Positions 36,089 through 47,468 of a stretch of 64,000 bases of DNA are shown in pieces. The translations under genes were made by a program, and so were the position numbers. The notes beneath the pieces are model-generated. The model ran no database searches. It saw only the letters and a program-made list of their open reading frames with translations, and was not told where the DNA came from. Every line of letters starts with the position of its first letter. The stretch's first letter is position 1. The stretch covers positions 117,158,449-117,222,448 of the forward strand of contig NC_092047.1 in the NCBI RefSeq assembly GCF_003086295.3, in the 5' to 3' direction. This stretch comes from Arachis hypogaea. Taxonomy: Eukaryota; Streptophyta; Magnoliopsida; Fabales; Fabaceae.

Positions 36089-37072
36089 TATATTATATAT
36101 TATATATATACACAATACGACAACTATGGTTATAATTCAACAAATTCATCACGGTCAGTAGCAGAAAAACTCTCTGATCGCGTGGAAGTGTTAGAATCAC
36201 CGCAAAGTTCATGTCCCTCTTCCCATAGACTGCTCATTTTGTTGTAGACTTGAACCATTGTTGGTCTTTGTTCTGGAAAAGGCTGAACACACTCGCAAGC
36301 AATCTTGATGAGCATAAACGCTTCACTTTCAAACCCTTCACCAATAATAAACTTATCAATTGCACTATAAAAACTTGAAGGATTAGGAGATAGATTAGCA
36401 TTGTTACATGAATTCTCCACCAATTCCTCATATAATTTTCCCGTGACCAACTCAAAAATTACATTACCAAAATCATAAACATCCTTCTTCCCATCCTTGA
36501 TATAAAACGACATGCCTAGACTCTCATGGTTGTTGGGGTTCAAAAACTTGGCATCTCCAAAATTGGATAACTTGGGTTCAAAATTCTTATCTAGCAAGAT
36601 ACTCCGTGAACAAATATTCAAGTGCACCACATGCAGATTGCATAAATGATGGAGCCAAGATAAGGCTCTAGCCACACCTAGTGCAATGTTAATCCTCTGT
36701 GGCCATGTCAATATCATAGCCTCAGTTTCCAAAGGGTGCAACCATTTCGAGAGTCTTCCATTTGAGAAGTAGGGGTACACCAGAATCCTTTCATCGTTAT
36801 CAATGCAGAACCCAAGCAGGGGAACTATGTTTCTGTGTCGGAGCTTACCTAGAATCCTTATTTCTATAAGAACTTGTCTCCCAAATTGTTGAGAATCAGT
36901 TAGTTTCTTAATGGCTAGGTGCCAACCGTTAGCCAATGTTCCCTTGTACATTATTCCCATCTTTCCAAACCCAATTGCATTGTTTATAGAAAATCCATCT
37001 TTTGCATCATTTAGTTCTTCAAACTTCATAGTGGATGTTAATCTTTCCAGTAGTAGAGCTATCTGTGAATTC

Positions 37073-37489
37073 TGTTAGGATTTGGTTGAATTAGTCCCAC
37101 ATTGCTCAGGATAGCAAATGGAGTGGGTGGCCTAGGCTATAAATATGAGGCTAAGTTCTCCATTTGTTTTTGCACCAGTCAGAAACACTTTAAGCTTGTA
37201 TCTGATTTTTCTTTTTCTCTGTACTCTTTGATTAGAGAGTGTTGTGAGGTGTAGTTAGGTATTTGCTTTGAGAGAGTGTGGGTGTACTGGGGTGCCGGTG
37301 AGAGAAAGAAGTCTATGTGTTGTAACAATTTTCACATAGTGATATTCTCTGGTTGTCATTTGACAACGGCCGTGGTTTTTTCTCCGGTAATTGGAGTTTC
37401 CACGTTAAATTCTTGTGTTGTGATTGTGTCTATTTTATTTCTTTGTCAAAGATGTTTTCTCAAGGGGGAATGGTGTTTTATTCCCAACA
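37073..37489 (+). repeat. Left LTR
   Basis: 417 bp, starting TGTTAGG and ending CCCAACA. Only two differences from the right LTR were seen (T/C near 37216 and T/C near 37443), suggesting recent insertion. It contains a TATA-like GCTATAAATATGAGG at about 37136. Confidence 0.93.
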
Positions 37490-37788
37490 AGTGGTATCAG
37501 AGCTTCGGTTCGGTGGGATTTATTCTTAGTATGCTCTGTAGTTGCAGTCTAGTCTGACCTTCCACATCAGAAAAGAATTTTGTCCTGTGGCTTGAGGTTG
37601 ATCTTTGGTTGCTGTTGTTGTTGCTGGAAGGCAGTGTGATACTGTGAGAGTGCAATTTGGAAAGGTTCTGGCTAAGGAAAGACCTGGTATTTAAGTGTGT
37701 CCATTGTGACCCACCTCTCTTTCCTGGGGACCCTTCCTAGTGCACGGTCTACAGTTGAGTTATACTATTCCAGTATACGGTTGCAACA

Positions 37789-37953
37789 ATGTCAGGATAT
37801 TCAAGTGCTGTGAAGCTTGAAATAGAGAAATTTGATGGAAGAATCAATTTTGGCTTGTGGCAAATACAAGTCAAGGATGTGTTGATACAATCAGGTTTGC
37901 ACAAGGCGTTGAAGGAGAAGATCTCTGGTTGCTCTCTCTATGAGAGAAGATGA
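37789..37953 (+). pseudogene. Copia gag N-terminal remnant
   Basis: Fifty-four codons, starting MSGYSSAVKLEIEKFDG, followed by a stop. Motif FGLWQIQVKDVLIQSGLHKA is typical of the start of plant Copia gag proteins, and KFDGxNFxxW is the usual N-terminal signature. Nothing recognisable follows, so this is probably the retained packaging or start region of a deleted parent. Confidence 0.7.
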
Positions 37954-38332
37954 TGTTCTCTAGAAGACAAGAAGTATCCTCATGGTATTACCGCACTGCC
38001 ATGGATAAGGATGAGTTGTGGCAATCGGGTCCACAATTGCACACGGGCATTGGTTGGCGTTGAGATGCAAGATGTGTGGCGGAGTTAGGTCGATGGCTGA
38101 AGAACTTCCAGGAAAAGCCAGTTTGGAAGTTGCACCATGAATTTTCAGCAAGGTTCCGATCTGTACCAAGGCGAAATTCTTGGAGTGGTCTAATTCCAAG
38201 TGAGTATACTTTCATGGTGGAGTATGATAGTTCTCTGAACTATGATTGTCGGTATAGACAATGGCAGCGAAGAATTGTCGGTGTTGACAATGGAAGCTGA
38301 AGATGTGTGACTATTTCAATCAAGGTGGAGAT

Positions 38333-38749
38333 TGTTAGGATTTGGTTGAATTAGTCCCACATTGCTCAGGATAGCAAATGGAGTGGGTGGCCTAGGCTAT
38401 AAATATGAGGCTAAGTTCTCCATTTGTTTTTGCACCAGTCAGAAACACTTTAAGCTTGTATCTGATTTTTCTTTTCCTCTGTACTCTTTGATTAGAGAGT
38501 GTTGTGAGGTGTAGTTAGGTATTTGCTTTGAGAGAGTGTGGGTGTACTGGGGTGCCGGTGAGAGAAAGAAGTCTATGTGTTGTAACAATTTTCACATAGT
38601 GATATTCTCTGGTTGTCATTTGACAACGGCCGTGGTTTTTTCTCCGGTAATTGGAGTTTCCACGTTAAATTCTTGTGTTGTGATTGTGTCTATTTTATTT
38701 CTCTGTCAAAGATGTTTTCTCAAGGGGGAATGGTGTTTTATTCCCAACA
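38333..38749 (+). repeat. Right LTR
   Basis: 417 bp, nearly identical to 37073-37489. It ends CCCAACA, then AGATTCAACTC of the receptor intron follows. Confidence 0.93.
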
Positions 38750-39441
38750 AGATTCAACTCACAACTATCAATGAAATTATCTAGATAATAAAGCTATAGA
38801 AATTCACTTAATGTTTGCATTCATGAAATGTAATGAAAATATAGTAGTCTAGTATATCTCTAAATTCAACCGATAGATCTCAAGTCATTTGGTTTGAGTT
38901 GATTCAGTTTATTACTAATCTTAATGTTTGGGTCAGTCAAGCAGCATCAATAATGGGTGTGATCGAATCAATATACAAGTAAATTAAGATCAAAAGGCAA
39001 AATAGAAAAAGCAACATTAACAATCTTCGCCTCAAGTGTGAACTAACACATCGAGCACATCAACTCCCCCTCTTCTTGAATATTCCTTTAAAAGAGAACA
39101 TAAAATGATAAGATACCACATCCAATTCAAAACCTTAAAATACTAAGCTAATAGGTCTCTCATCTTATAAACTTCTCACTCTTCTTTACTTTCTTCAATG
39201 TTAAACTAATTTCATACACTTTTCACACTTGCAGCATTAACAAGGCTGCACTCATGTAGGAAACTAACATGATAAATGTATAAGTAGCTAATTTCATTAA
39301 CATGAAGTCCCAGCTAGCTAAGAAATTATATGGATCTTCCAAGGAATCCTTGATGGATTTTAAACAGAATATATCTGTTTCAGTAGCATGAATGCAGAGC
39401 AAGATTTGGGTGAAGATGAGAATAGTAATAGTAATTCCCAT

Positions 39442-40016
39442 TCTTGTTTTAGGACTCATACTTCCTTGCTTCATTTTGAAGATTTCCAATGGTCATATTT
39501 AGCTGTAACGTAACAAGAAGTGAATTAGTGAAGATTTCATCTTGGTACTCTTTCTTCCTCACAACTACTATATTTTATTATTTTATGAGTTTCCGCATTC
39601 TGACTCTTGACTCTTCTTGGTATACTTTATCCCATTCATTTTTTAGTAAATTAAGGAAATATCAATGTTATATGGTTTTTTTTTTTCTAATTTAGATTAT
39701 GGTTATTTCATTATAAATATCAGTTTCCTTTTTTTTGGATGATATGTTCGTAATTTCACGGAATTGTAATTGTGTTTAGTCCGTGTTATTTTTAAGAGTA
39801 AAATAATAAATAAATCTTGAAAATTTATATTTTAGACAAATTAATTTTTAAAAAATATATTAATAAAATTTTTTATAATAATAAATGTGAATAAATTAAT
39901 TTAAATTAAAATTTTTTATTCTAATTATAAGAATTAATTTAAAAATAATATATCTACACTTATTATCTTAAAAAATATTTTTAATTAATTTATTCAAAAT
40001 ATAAAATTATTTTTGT
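39442..40016. other. Upstream region of the broken receptor, AT-rich
   Basis: It would hold the old promoter of the receptor. The second half is low-complexity AT-rich sequence leading to the TIR of the next element. No gene seen. Confidence 0.45.
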
Positions 40017-40107
40017 TATGAGAAAGAAGTTGATGTTTTGGGAGGATATTGGAAGGTGGGGTGAATTATCGGCGGTGGAGCTTTCGGTCAACACGCAGGG
40101 GGCGTGG
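40017..40107. repeat. MULE 3 left TIR
   Basis: Imperfect inverse of about 43029-43123. An open frame starting at 40018 runs through this GC-rich TIR and subterminal region and is not a credible protein. A CTATATAAAG box lies further in at about 40299. Confidence 0.6.
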
Positions 40108-41189
40108 TGTCTCTGCTGTCAGCAACACGCCGGGGGCATAGTGACGCGGCGTGCAAGGATCTGGCAGCACGCAGGGGCGTGGTGGAGCTGGCGGCGCGGA
40201 GTCTTGAGGTGCCTGCACCACGGGAGGCGTGTTGCAGTTGCTGCCATGCAGGGGACAGATCTCACCCTAATAAACAGCAAGTGGCCTAATGTTGCTCTAT
40301 ATAAAGAGCCTCTCCCAACTGCAATGTATACAAAGTGTGTTAGTGAGAGAAGAAAATCATTAGTGCATTACACCAGAAACAGAGGAAAGGGGGGTTGTGA
40401 TTTAACTAAAAGGGGAAGGGTGTTGCTGCTCCACAAGGAGAAGGGGTGAAAAAATAGGCAGAAAAAAAAATATTATTTTGTATTTATTTTAAAAAATGGT
40501 TCGTAATTATAGTGCTTTGAAAGAACATATTATAAATTATTTGAATTATCCAATTTATATAAGTTGTTAAGTTATATTTTTATTGTGTATTTAAATTTAA
40601 ATTTCTGTTATTTTTTGTTATTTAACATGTTAAAATATAAATTTTTTGTTAATTTTGAATTAATTTTATGTTATAAAAATACTAAAATAAAATATACATT
40701 ATACTATATAATATACTAAAAATCTTTTAAAAAAATATATTTTTCTATGATAAAAATATAAAATAATACTATAGTAAAATAAAATATATATTCTGTAAAA
40801 TAAATAGATATGTTTGTGGAACATATTCAAAATTTTAATATATAAATGTTACAGTAATAAATACATATTAGAAAAATATATACGTTGTTATTAATAATAT
40901 TAGAGAAATATATGCTATTGATGCACGAAAAAAAAATTATTTTAACTATGATACTGATAATGCACTGCACGTTAATTATTTTAACAAATAAAATATTAAA
41001 ATAAATAAATATATAAATAATATTATTAAATGAAGTGATCACATACAAATAGATATGCTAATATTTGTTTATCAATAAATATATTTTTGTTGATGCAGCT
41101 TAACAGAAATTTATTGGTGCGTAAACTGGATCCGCCACAGAGTTGAAATCCGAGAGTCGAAAACTACTTACGCGCCACGGGATTCTACC

Positions 41190-41277
41190 ACTTATCTAGG
41201 ATTGGGATGATAAGAGGATTTCACTCATTGTTAGCTGCCCTGGTTGAAAGGTGGAGGCCGGAGACTCACACTTTGTA
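41190..41277 (+). pseudogene. Plant mobile domain (PMD) fragment
   Basis: One frame reads IGMIRGFHSLLAALVERW and RPETHT, the hallmark of the plant mobile domain found in MULE-borne and domesticated MAIL1-type proteins. A 1-nt shift separates it from a plausible upstream piece (APRDSTTYL, about 41155). It breaks off exactly where the antisense transposase fragment begins. Far too short to be functional. Confidence 0.65.
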
Positions 41278-42732
41278 CAAAAATATTTTGTGGTTCTCAT
41301 CTTGTGCAACAGCGACCAGAAGTGTACCTTTGTACTTTCCATATAGGTGTGTTCCGTCAACCTGAACTAGGGGTTTGCAATGCCTAAATGCCCTAATGCA
41401 TGGATTGAAACTCCAAAATACGCGATAAAGTATTTTTACCCCTTGCGCCTCTTCATTCCCATTGTACAGTGGGCGTGTTTCTATCTGGACAACTGACCCA
41501 GGCATCTTCTGAACTATAACCGAGAGCCACCACGGCAAGGCTTGGAAACTCTCCTCCCAATCACCGAAAACTTTCGCTATAGACTTCTGCTTTGCCAACC
41601 AAGCCTTTCGGTAACTGATGGTATAGTTGAACCTTGACTGGACTTCGCCTATTATAGATTTTACCTTGATGGACGGGTCAGTCTCGACCAATGGCCTTAT
41701 AGCCTCAGCAACTGTATCCGAGTCCAACTTGGAATGATCCTGTGAAATCACTCCCATTGTGCACGTGTGCCTACCGTTGTATCTGCATATCTCCCAACAA
41801 CCTTTTTTTCCGTATCAAGATGGCTTGGATAAGCCAGTCGCACCCACGCCCATACATCTTGCATTTTGCATAGAACGTCTGTGGCTCAGACTCATACACG
41901 TCGTAGTCAACTCCTCTAGCGATAGTGTAACTTCTAATTGCTGCCACGACCGACTTTCTAGAACTGTATTCCATTCCAATCCAAAACTCTCCGTCCTCGG
42001 GATCAGCAACGCCTACAGAAAGTGCCCATCATCGTTTATTAATCAATCTAAAGTATAGATTAAAGAAAACATATTATTCGGTCATCACGTACCTATGTTT
42101 GAATATTCCGGAAACTCCGGTGCATGCATGGCGTCGAGATCCAACTCACGCATAAAATGTGGCACGTTCATCGGTTGACTGATTGAGGGCTGAACCACTA
42201 CATTATCCGCTGCTGTCTCAACTCCCACATCACCATCCTCGTCTTCGTCGCCGGCTTCATAAGTGGCTTCGAAGTCCTCTTTGCTGTCACTATTCATTCC
42301 CTCGTACATTGTAGCTCTATCATCCTCCACCTCTAAATCATTTTGAATCCCTTCCGCCTCTATGGTTTCAAACTCAACATACAGCTCAATCTGTGGCTGT
42401 CGCATCTGAGTCTGCTGGTGAATTTGAAACATATTATGCATAGTCACTTCGTCAGTGATTGGCATGGTATCAAACTGTATTAGACCACCAAAAACTACAA
42501 CCGAATTCCGGTACAGAATTCTGCTCACTCTCATTAACGTACCGTTCTCCATGCTTTGACAGAGACCGTTCTGAAGTTCCATAAACGTCATGGTGCATGG
42601 AACTACAAACGAAAACGGATTCTGGCACACAAACCTCACTCCCTCATGAGTATTACGTATTATCTCACCGTCGCGATACACTACCAAGTTTGCGGTACCT
42701 TCCATTACACCAGAAACACTTTCAAAGAACAC
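41278..42732 (-). pseudogene. mudrA-like transposase, truncated after the first catalytic Asp
   Basis: This is a MULE transposase fragment. Exon 1 is 42732-42093 and encodes an N-terminal region with an acidic linker (DEDEDGDVG). Exon 2 begins at 42012 (GT-AG, VADPEDGEFWIGMEY) and encodes the MuDR DNA-binding domain ending near CDWLIQA. A 7-A run at about 41803-41809 shifts the frame by one; the next frame reads GCWEICRYNGRHTCTMG and goes on to SFNPCIRAF and LVQVDGTHLYGKYKG, where the D is the first residue of the DDE triad. The protein breaks off at AQDENHKIF, at the junction with the PMD fragment. The remaining DDE, SWIM and knuckle regions are missing. Confidence 0.82.
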
Positions 42733-42869
42733 TCATACGCTTCCTCAGAATGAAAATGGACCCGAACACTGCCTTATATAGAGAGTAGCATTCACCATGC
42801 CCCCCACGTTTTGATTGCCTCAGGCCAATCACGTATTGCCACGTGTCAGGATGCCCCTGCGTGTTGACT

Positions 42870-43021
42870 CAGCACACCCCCACGTGATGCCTGCGTGTAC
42901 CACTCAAGCTCCGCCATGTCATCATCACGCCCCCACATGCTACGTCAGCACGCTCCCACGTAATGCCCCCGTGTACCACTCAAGTTCCGTTACGTCATCA
43001 TCACGCCCCATGTGTAGCAGT
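42870..43021. repeat. Two-copy tandem repeat, 76-bp unit, in the MULE 3 subterminal region
   Basis: The units start CAGCAC[AG]C and share GTGTACCACTCAAG and GTCATCATCACGCCCC. Several CACGTG-like and ACACGC words occur in each. It lies upstream of the minus-strand TATATAA box (about 42770). Confidence 0.82.
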
Positions 43022-43028
43022 CAACACG

Positions 43029-43123
43029 CTCCCTGCGTGTTGATCATGCACCCCAGACGTCCACCATTGGATAAAATACAATGTTCTTCCATTTCTGGCC
43101 AAATCACCACTTTCCTTCTCATA
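43029..43123. repeat. MULE 3 right TIR
   Basis: Imperfect inverse of the left TIR; the inverted sequence starts TATGAGAAGGAAAGTGGTGA. Confidence 0.6.
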
Positions 43124-45118
43124 TTTAAATTCTTGAGCCATTTGAAAAATTTATTTGTGAATTTACTCTTTATATTATATGGTACCTAATCCTTTCGTCA
43201 AACTGGTTGATTTGTCTCCAGTAGACTTGAAGTACAGAAGTAGCATGCATCTATTCAATTGATAATTTATGACAGGAGGCAGAATAAGTCCACACATGTG
43301 AAACTCATATTCATTGTACATGCAGTGTACCATCTCTTGCGTAATTTCATATTTAATTTAGCTAACAGAACAGAAAATGACGTGACAGTGTGCGAAAAAT
43401 TCAGTGCTCTTGTCTCATAGATAAAACATTAAAGAAAGACTAGAGAGATTTTAGAATGCATGTAATTTGTGTCTCTTTTATTTTTTTACTTTAAATTTAT
43501 AAAATAAAAAATAAAAAACAAATCAAAATATCAAATACACAATTAAAAAAGACAATACATTTGGGCCGGACATTCTAGCTAAACAATTTCCTCTTTTGTG
43601 GTCTAAGGCGAAATTTGACTTTTTAGTTTTTGGTCAACAAACCAAATTCGTCTATATATACAAGAAACATCCAAATGGATTGGATTGGAGATCAAATAAT
43701 AATGAAGCTTTACAAAGCAAATCTCGACCTCCTCCTTTTCCCAATCAAAGCCCAATATTGCTTGTCCAAAAAAGAGCTAACTGATGATGTTTATGTTTTT
43801 GGCTATGGATCTACGATTATTGAAATACATCAAGTGACAAGTCCAAAAAAAAAAAAAAGTAATACATTCAGTGAGGGCGCTCCAATCCATCTAACCTAAA
43901 AAAACACAGAAATAAAAATATTAAAAGGAAGGTGAGCAACATATGGGATTTTATCTTTACTTATTTCATATCAATTATTTTTAATTTTAAAAATTTAATT
44001 TTAATGTACTATCACTTATAAAATATCTTATACAGTCGTTCAAATATATTAGTTCTTTTGAATAACTATTCACGTAATTAACATAAAAAGTAGTTACGTA
44101 ATTAAATACATGTGTAAAATTGTTTTATATTAACAGTGTATTAAAATGAATTTCTTAATTTTAAAATTTAGATGTTCAAAAATAAGATAATAATAAAATA
44201 ATAAAATAATAAATTAAAATAAAAAATTAATTACCATTAATTTTATAACTTCGATTATATATGAGTTTCGCTATATTGGTTTAAAATTGATTACGATACT
44301 TTCTCACTTTATCAATTATTCTCTCACTTTAGAAGATTTTGAACCTTAATTTTAAGACTAAAAATAAAAGGTGTATTAGAATATAAGACACAAAATTAAA
44401 GTGATACATATAGTATTTTTTTCGGTACAATATAATTGTAATTTTATTAAATTAACTCAGAGTTTTACAGTTTCATTCATATTAAAACTAACCATCAATA
44501 TTAGTTATTATATATATATATATTATTTAATTTATTTTTAATATATATTTTATATTTTAATATATGTTTTATATCGCTGATAATTAATATTGTTGTAATT
44601 GATATATATATATAAAAGGTTGACAAAACACAACGTGTCTTGACTCTGGATATGTTGAGACAGATCGATGGTACTATATATAATCTGTGAATTAAAATTG
44701 TAGCATTGACGACTAGGAAAAATGTTAGATGATTAATAACTTTATTTCTTTTCTATATATATTTGAATTAATGCTAACAAAATTTCTATTTTATATTACT
44801 AAAAGTGTAGTGACATGAATAAAATGCATCTGTTGTCTAAGCTTTAGAAAGTGCTTATTGAAATGAAGAGAATGGTAGAAGCGAAGCAGCAGCAAGTATA
44901 AAAAAAGAAATCCATTATTAATAATAGATGGAGCAAGCAAGGTAGGTAGGAAGAGAAGAAAGACGAAGCAGGAAGTAAAGTATTAAAAGAAAAGGATGAT
45001 TACATGAGTATAAGCAGCAAAGAGTAGCGGCAACCACTATCCTAAGCCACATTTTATTTAACATTTGAAATCACCGTAACCATCACCATATACTAACAAG
45101 CATACATGATACATGCAT
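43124..45118. other. AT-rich intergenic region
   Basis: No gene supported. Short frames at about 43596-43899 have no recognisable domain. The last few hundred bases should include the 3' untranslated part of the proline-rich protein gene. Confidence 0.5.
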
Positions 45119-45592
45119 TTAGTTGGCAGTTGGAGGCCAGTGGCCGTGATGAGGTGGGTGTGGCTTGTATGGGTGTGGATGTGGTTTGTAGTAACCGTCA
45201 GTCTGCTCATTCTCTGCCGGAGGGTGGTGACCGCCGTGTCCACCACCTCCATACGGTGGCTTGTAAGGACGAGGCTGATGGTGTTGTGGTGGCTTGTAGT
45301 ACCCATTAACCTCAACCTTCTCTACTTGCTCCTCCTGATGGGGTGGCTTTCCATAGGGTGGCTTCTCGTGTGGTGGTTTTTCATATGGTGGCTTCTCATG
45401 TGGTGGCTTCTCAAAGGGTGGCTTCTCGTGTGGTGGTTTCTCGAATGGTGGCTTATGGTATGGAGGCTTCTCATAGGGTGGCTTTTGGAATGGAGGCTTG
45501 TCGTGAATAGGTTTAGGGTATTCATCAGCAATGGAGACTGCTGCAAAGAACAATGCAAGTAGCAAGACTGAAAGTGTGTATTTGAGAGCCAT
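45119..45592 (-). CDS. Secreted repetitive proline-rich protein (ENOD2/PRP-like)
   Basis: A 157-aa single-exon protein, likely a structural cell-wall component. A signal peptide covers about 1-22 ([20 protein letters not shown]). Residues about 26-85 are a repeat of KPP[YFH] units, mostly [10 protein letters not shown] and PPFEK, with alternating H and Y/F. This resembles legume ENOD2 and PRP wall proteins, whose prolines are hydroxylated and whose tyrosines cross-link. A short charged linker (EEQVEKVEV) follows. The C-terminal part has two GYYKP motifs and a Gly/His/Pro-rich stretch. A TATA box is 41-47 bp upstream of the ATG. The frame is complete. The precise subfamily is not certain. Confidence 0.88.
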   Translation of the reverse strand: MALKYTLSVLLLALFFAAVSIADEYPKPIHDKPPFQKPPYEKPPYHKPPFEKPPHEKPPFEKPPHEKPPYEKPPHEKPPYGKPPHQEEQVEKVEVNGYYKPPQHHQPRPYKPPYGGGGHGGHHPPAENEQTDGYYKPHPHPYKPHPPHHGHWPPTAN

Positions 45593-45632
45593 GTTTGTTT
45601 TGGATGCTGAAAGCAGGGAGGAGGGAGTGGGG

Positions 45633-45639
45633 TTTTATA
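45633..45639 (-). promoter_or_regulatory. TATA box of the proline-rich protein gene
   Basis: The minus strand reads TATAAAA, 41-47 bp before the ATG, which implies a very short 5' leader. A CATGCATG (RY-like) word lies just upstream at about 45651. Confidence 0.6.
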
Positions 45640-47091
45640 GTGGTTCCATGGCATGCATGATGGCGTCATGGCACTTGTCATCTCTTCATTCTTTAGTCTC
45701 TTAAGTCCAATTGCTAAGATTTTTAGTGGAATTTATTCAGACTTTGACAGAGACGGATGTCTCATCTGCCTTGTTGCCTCATATTTTATCTTGAAGAATG
45801 TTAGGGGTCAGTAACTTTTGTAATTTGTAGCCATCAAATAGCTATCAATGATGGTTTTAATGGTGTGAGATTAGTGTGAGATTTCATCAAATGACTTACG
45901 TTTTTTTGCTGGTTACATGCTGGCCAGAATTTAACAAAGATGCTGGCCCTAGACTTTTCTTTTTATCCTTATGTAATAACTAAACCTTTGGACTGTTAGG
46001 AATAATAAGCTGCACCAGTTGAAATCTTTGACTATTTTGCTCAAATAATAATAGGTACCAACTTTATTAATTTCGTTAGGTAAATTATGTTATCAGAATC
46101 ATAGGTAAAATTCGTCAAAAGTAATGCATATGCTTTTGTTTTCCGTCATCCACGAATAATATTTTCCGCATATTTTATTTGTCGCCTCGGCTAAGCATCA
46201 TACCGTTAGTGCCTTCTTTTTTTTTTTTTTTATCTCAGAGAATGATAGTATAATATTATTGCACTAGCTACTTCTAATTTTGTGTAGTTTTAGAAATAAA
46301 CTAGATTAGATTTTATCTATGTTTATATATATTAAAATTATATGGAATTGAATATATATTGGATTATATATGATCACTTTCCATCTTAGTTTAATATGGA
46401 GAATATATATGTAATTTTCTTCTTTAGATATAAATGTAAATGTCTTTTTGTTATTTGTAAGTGTTGTATGATTATTTTATGAATGAAATATTTGTTCCAT
46501 TTAAAAGTTAAAACAATAATTTGTTGGTAAGATTTTATATATTCGTTTTGTACTATATATAATGTATAGAATATAGTTAACATCATATGTATATACAAGT
46601 CTTATGTCTCACCTAATGGTTAAAATGTCTATACGAGTGGTTGGGTAGGAGACAAAATGTATTAATGTAATTAACAAGATCTATCTTGAGCAAGAATTTT
46701 TTGTCCACGTGCGTTGCTGGTTTGCTCGGCATCCACCTACTAATTATTCTACATTATTCATTCAATCATTCATTAACTAAATCTCATCCATCTCTCATAT
46801 AGTAGAAAACTCCGACACGCAACTCCCAAATAAATTAAGGTAACTCAATAATCGTTTGTTCTCACTTTTTCTTTCTAGAAGTAAAATAGGGAGTCAAACT
46901 TTTTCTATTTGTCTAAATTAAAAAAAAAAAAAAGAATTTTATAATAAAAAATTAACTAAAACTGTTTAAAAAATATTTTTTCTTAACTTTTTTCTTTCGA
47001 AAATAGTTAAACAACCAGAAACCCAATGTCAATTTGCCAAAAGGAGGTTGTTCCATAAGAACGGGTAAAACGATCTTTTTATAAAAACACT
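45640..47091. other. Promoter-side intergenic region
   Basis: Upstream region of the proline-rich protein gene, becoming AT-rich. A poly-T run is at about 46217-46232. No further gene seen. Confidence 0.5.
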
Positions 47092-47468
47092 TATGTATCC
47101 TATTATTGGACGTATGAATCGATTATTTTTTAATTTTTTAATAAATCAGAATAAAATTAATTTTTTTATAATAAAAATAATAAATTCAATTGTTATCAGA
47201 TTCAGTCGAATCGACTAATTTATAAAATTCATTGGATTATAGTTTTTTTATTTTTTTAAATAAAAATCAGGAATATATTTATTTTTTTATCAAAAAATTT
47301 AAACATGATTCAGTTCAGATTGTATAAATCGATCGGATCTAATAATTTTAATACGGACAATTGAGTTTATTATTGTTACTATAATAAATCGATTTTATTT
47401 TGATTTATTAAAAAATAAATTATTAACCGGTTTAATAAAAATGTCCAATAATATCATAAGGTTTAATA
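47092..47468. repeat. Inverted-repeat element (MITE-like), about 380 bp
   Basis: The left part (ATTATTGGACG...TTAATAAATCAGAATAAAATT) matches the inverse of the right part (ATTATTGGACA...TTAATAAATCAAAATAAAATC) for about 80 bp. Ends and target duplication are not clear, so the family is unknown. Confidence 0.55.

Larger units (their letters stand above)
37073..38749 (+). mobile_element. Short non-autonomous Copia-type LTR retrotransposon
   Basis: Two 417-bp LTRs (TGTTAGG...CCCAACA) flank 843 bp of internal sequence. A primer-binding site, TGGTATCAGAGC (37492-37503, initiator Met tRNA type), follows the left LTR. A purine tract, AAGGTGGAGAT, precedes the right LTR. The only coding trace is a short gag start at 37789-37953. 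There is no protease, integrase or RT, so it must move in trans. The flanks AATTC/GATTC resemble an imperfect 5-bp duplication; the intact paralogue has the uninterrupted GATTC here. Confidence 0.9.
36130..39441 (-). pseudogene. Broken LRR receptor-like pseudokinase, paralogue of 24909-26946
   Basis: Exon 2 (37062-36130) encodes a complete kinase-like domain of 310 aa, very similar to the neighbour: Gly loop GFGKMG, Lys in LAIKKL, HLN in place of HRD, NFG in place of DFG, and no APE. The intron contains a 1.68-kb LTR element (37073-38749). Of exon 1 only the signal peptide and N-cap remain (about 39441-39304, MGITITILIFTQ to NFLASWDF); the LRRs, membrane segment and juxtamembrane region are gone. 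The LTR element lies 10 bp upstream of the exon 2 acceptor and replaces its pyrimidine tract. No intact receptor can be made, though exon 2 alone is still open. Confidence 0.85.
40017..43123. mobile_element. Rearranged Mutator-like element (MULE 3)
   Basis: The two ends share an inverted repeat starting TATGAGAA[AG]GAA and running about 90 bp inwards to CAACACGCAGGG[GA]GCGTG. Each end has a GC-rich block of ACACGC...GGGGCGTG words and a TATATAA box facing inwards. A plus-strand plant-mobile-domain fragment and a minus-strand mudrA-like transposase fragment converge at about 41278, so the 3' parts of both genes are deleted. I could not fix a 9-bp duplication, so the outermost bases are approximate. 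Confidence 0.65.

Noticed and set aside
40018..40449. 143-codon open frame starting at 40018
   Set aside because: It runs through the GC-rich TIR and subterminal repeats of MULE 3, crosses a TATATAA box, and has no domain-like sequence.
45113..45562. 149-codon plus-strand frame rich in Trp and Leu
   Set aside because: It is the antisense shadow of the repetitive proline-rich protein gene.
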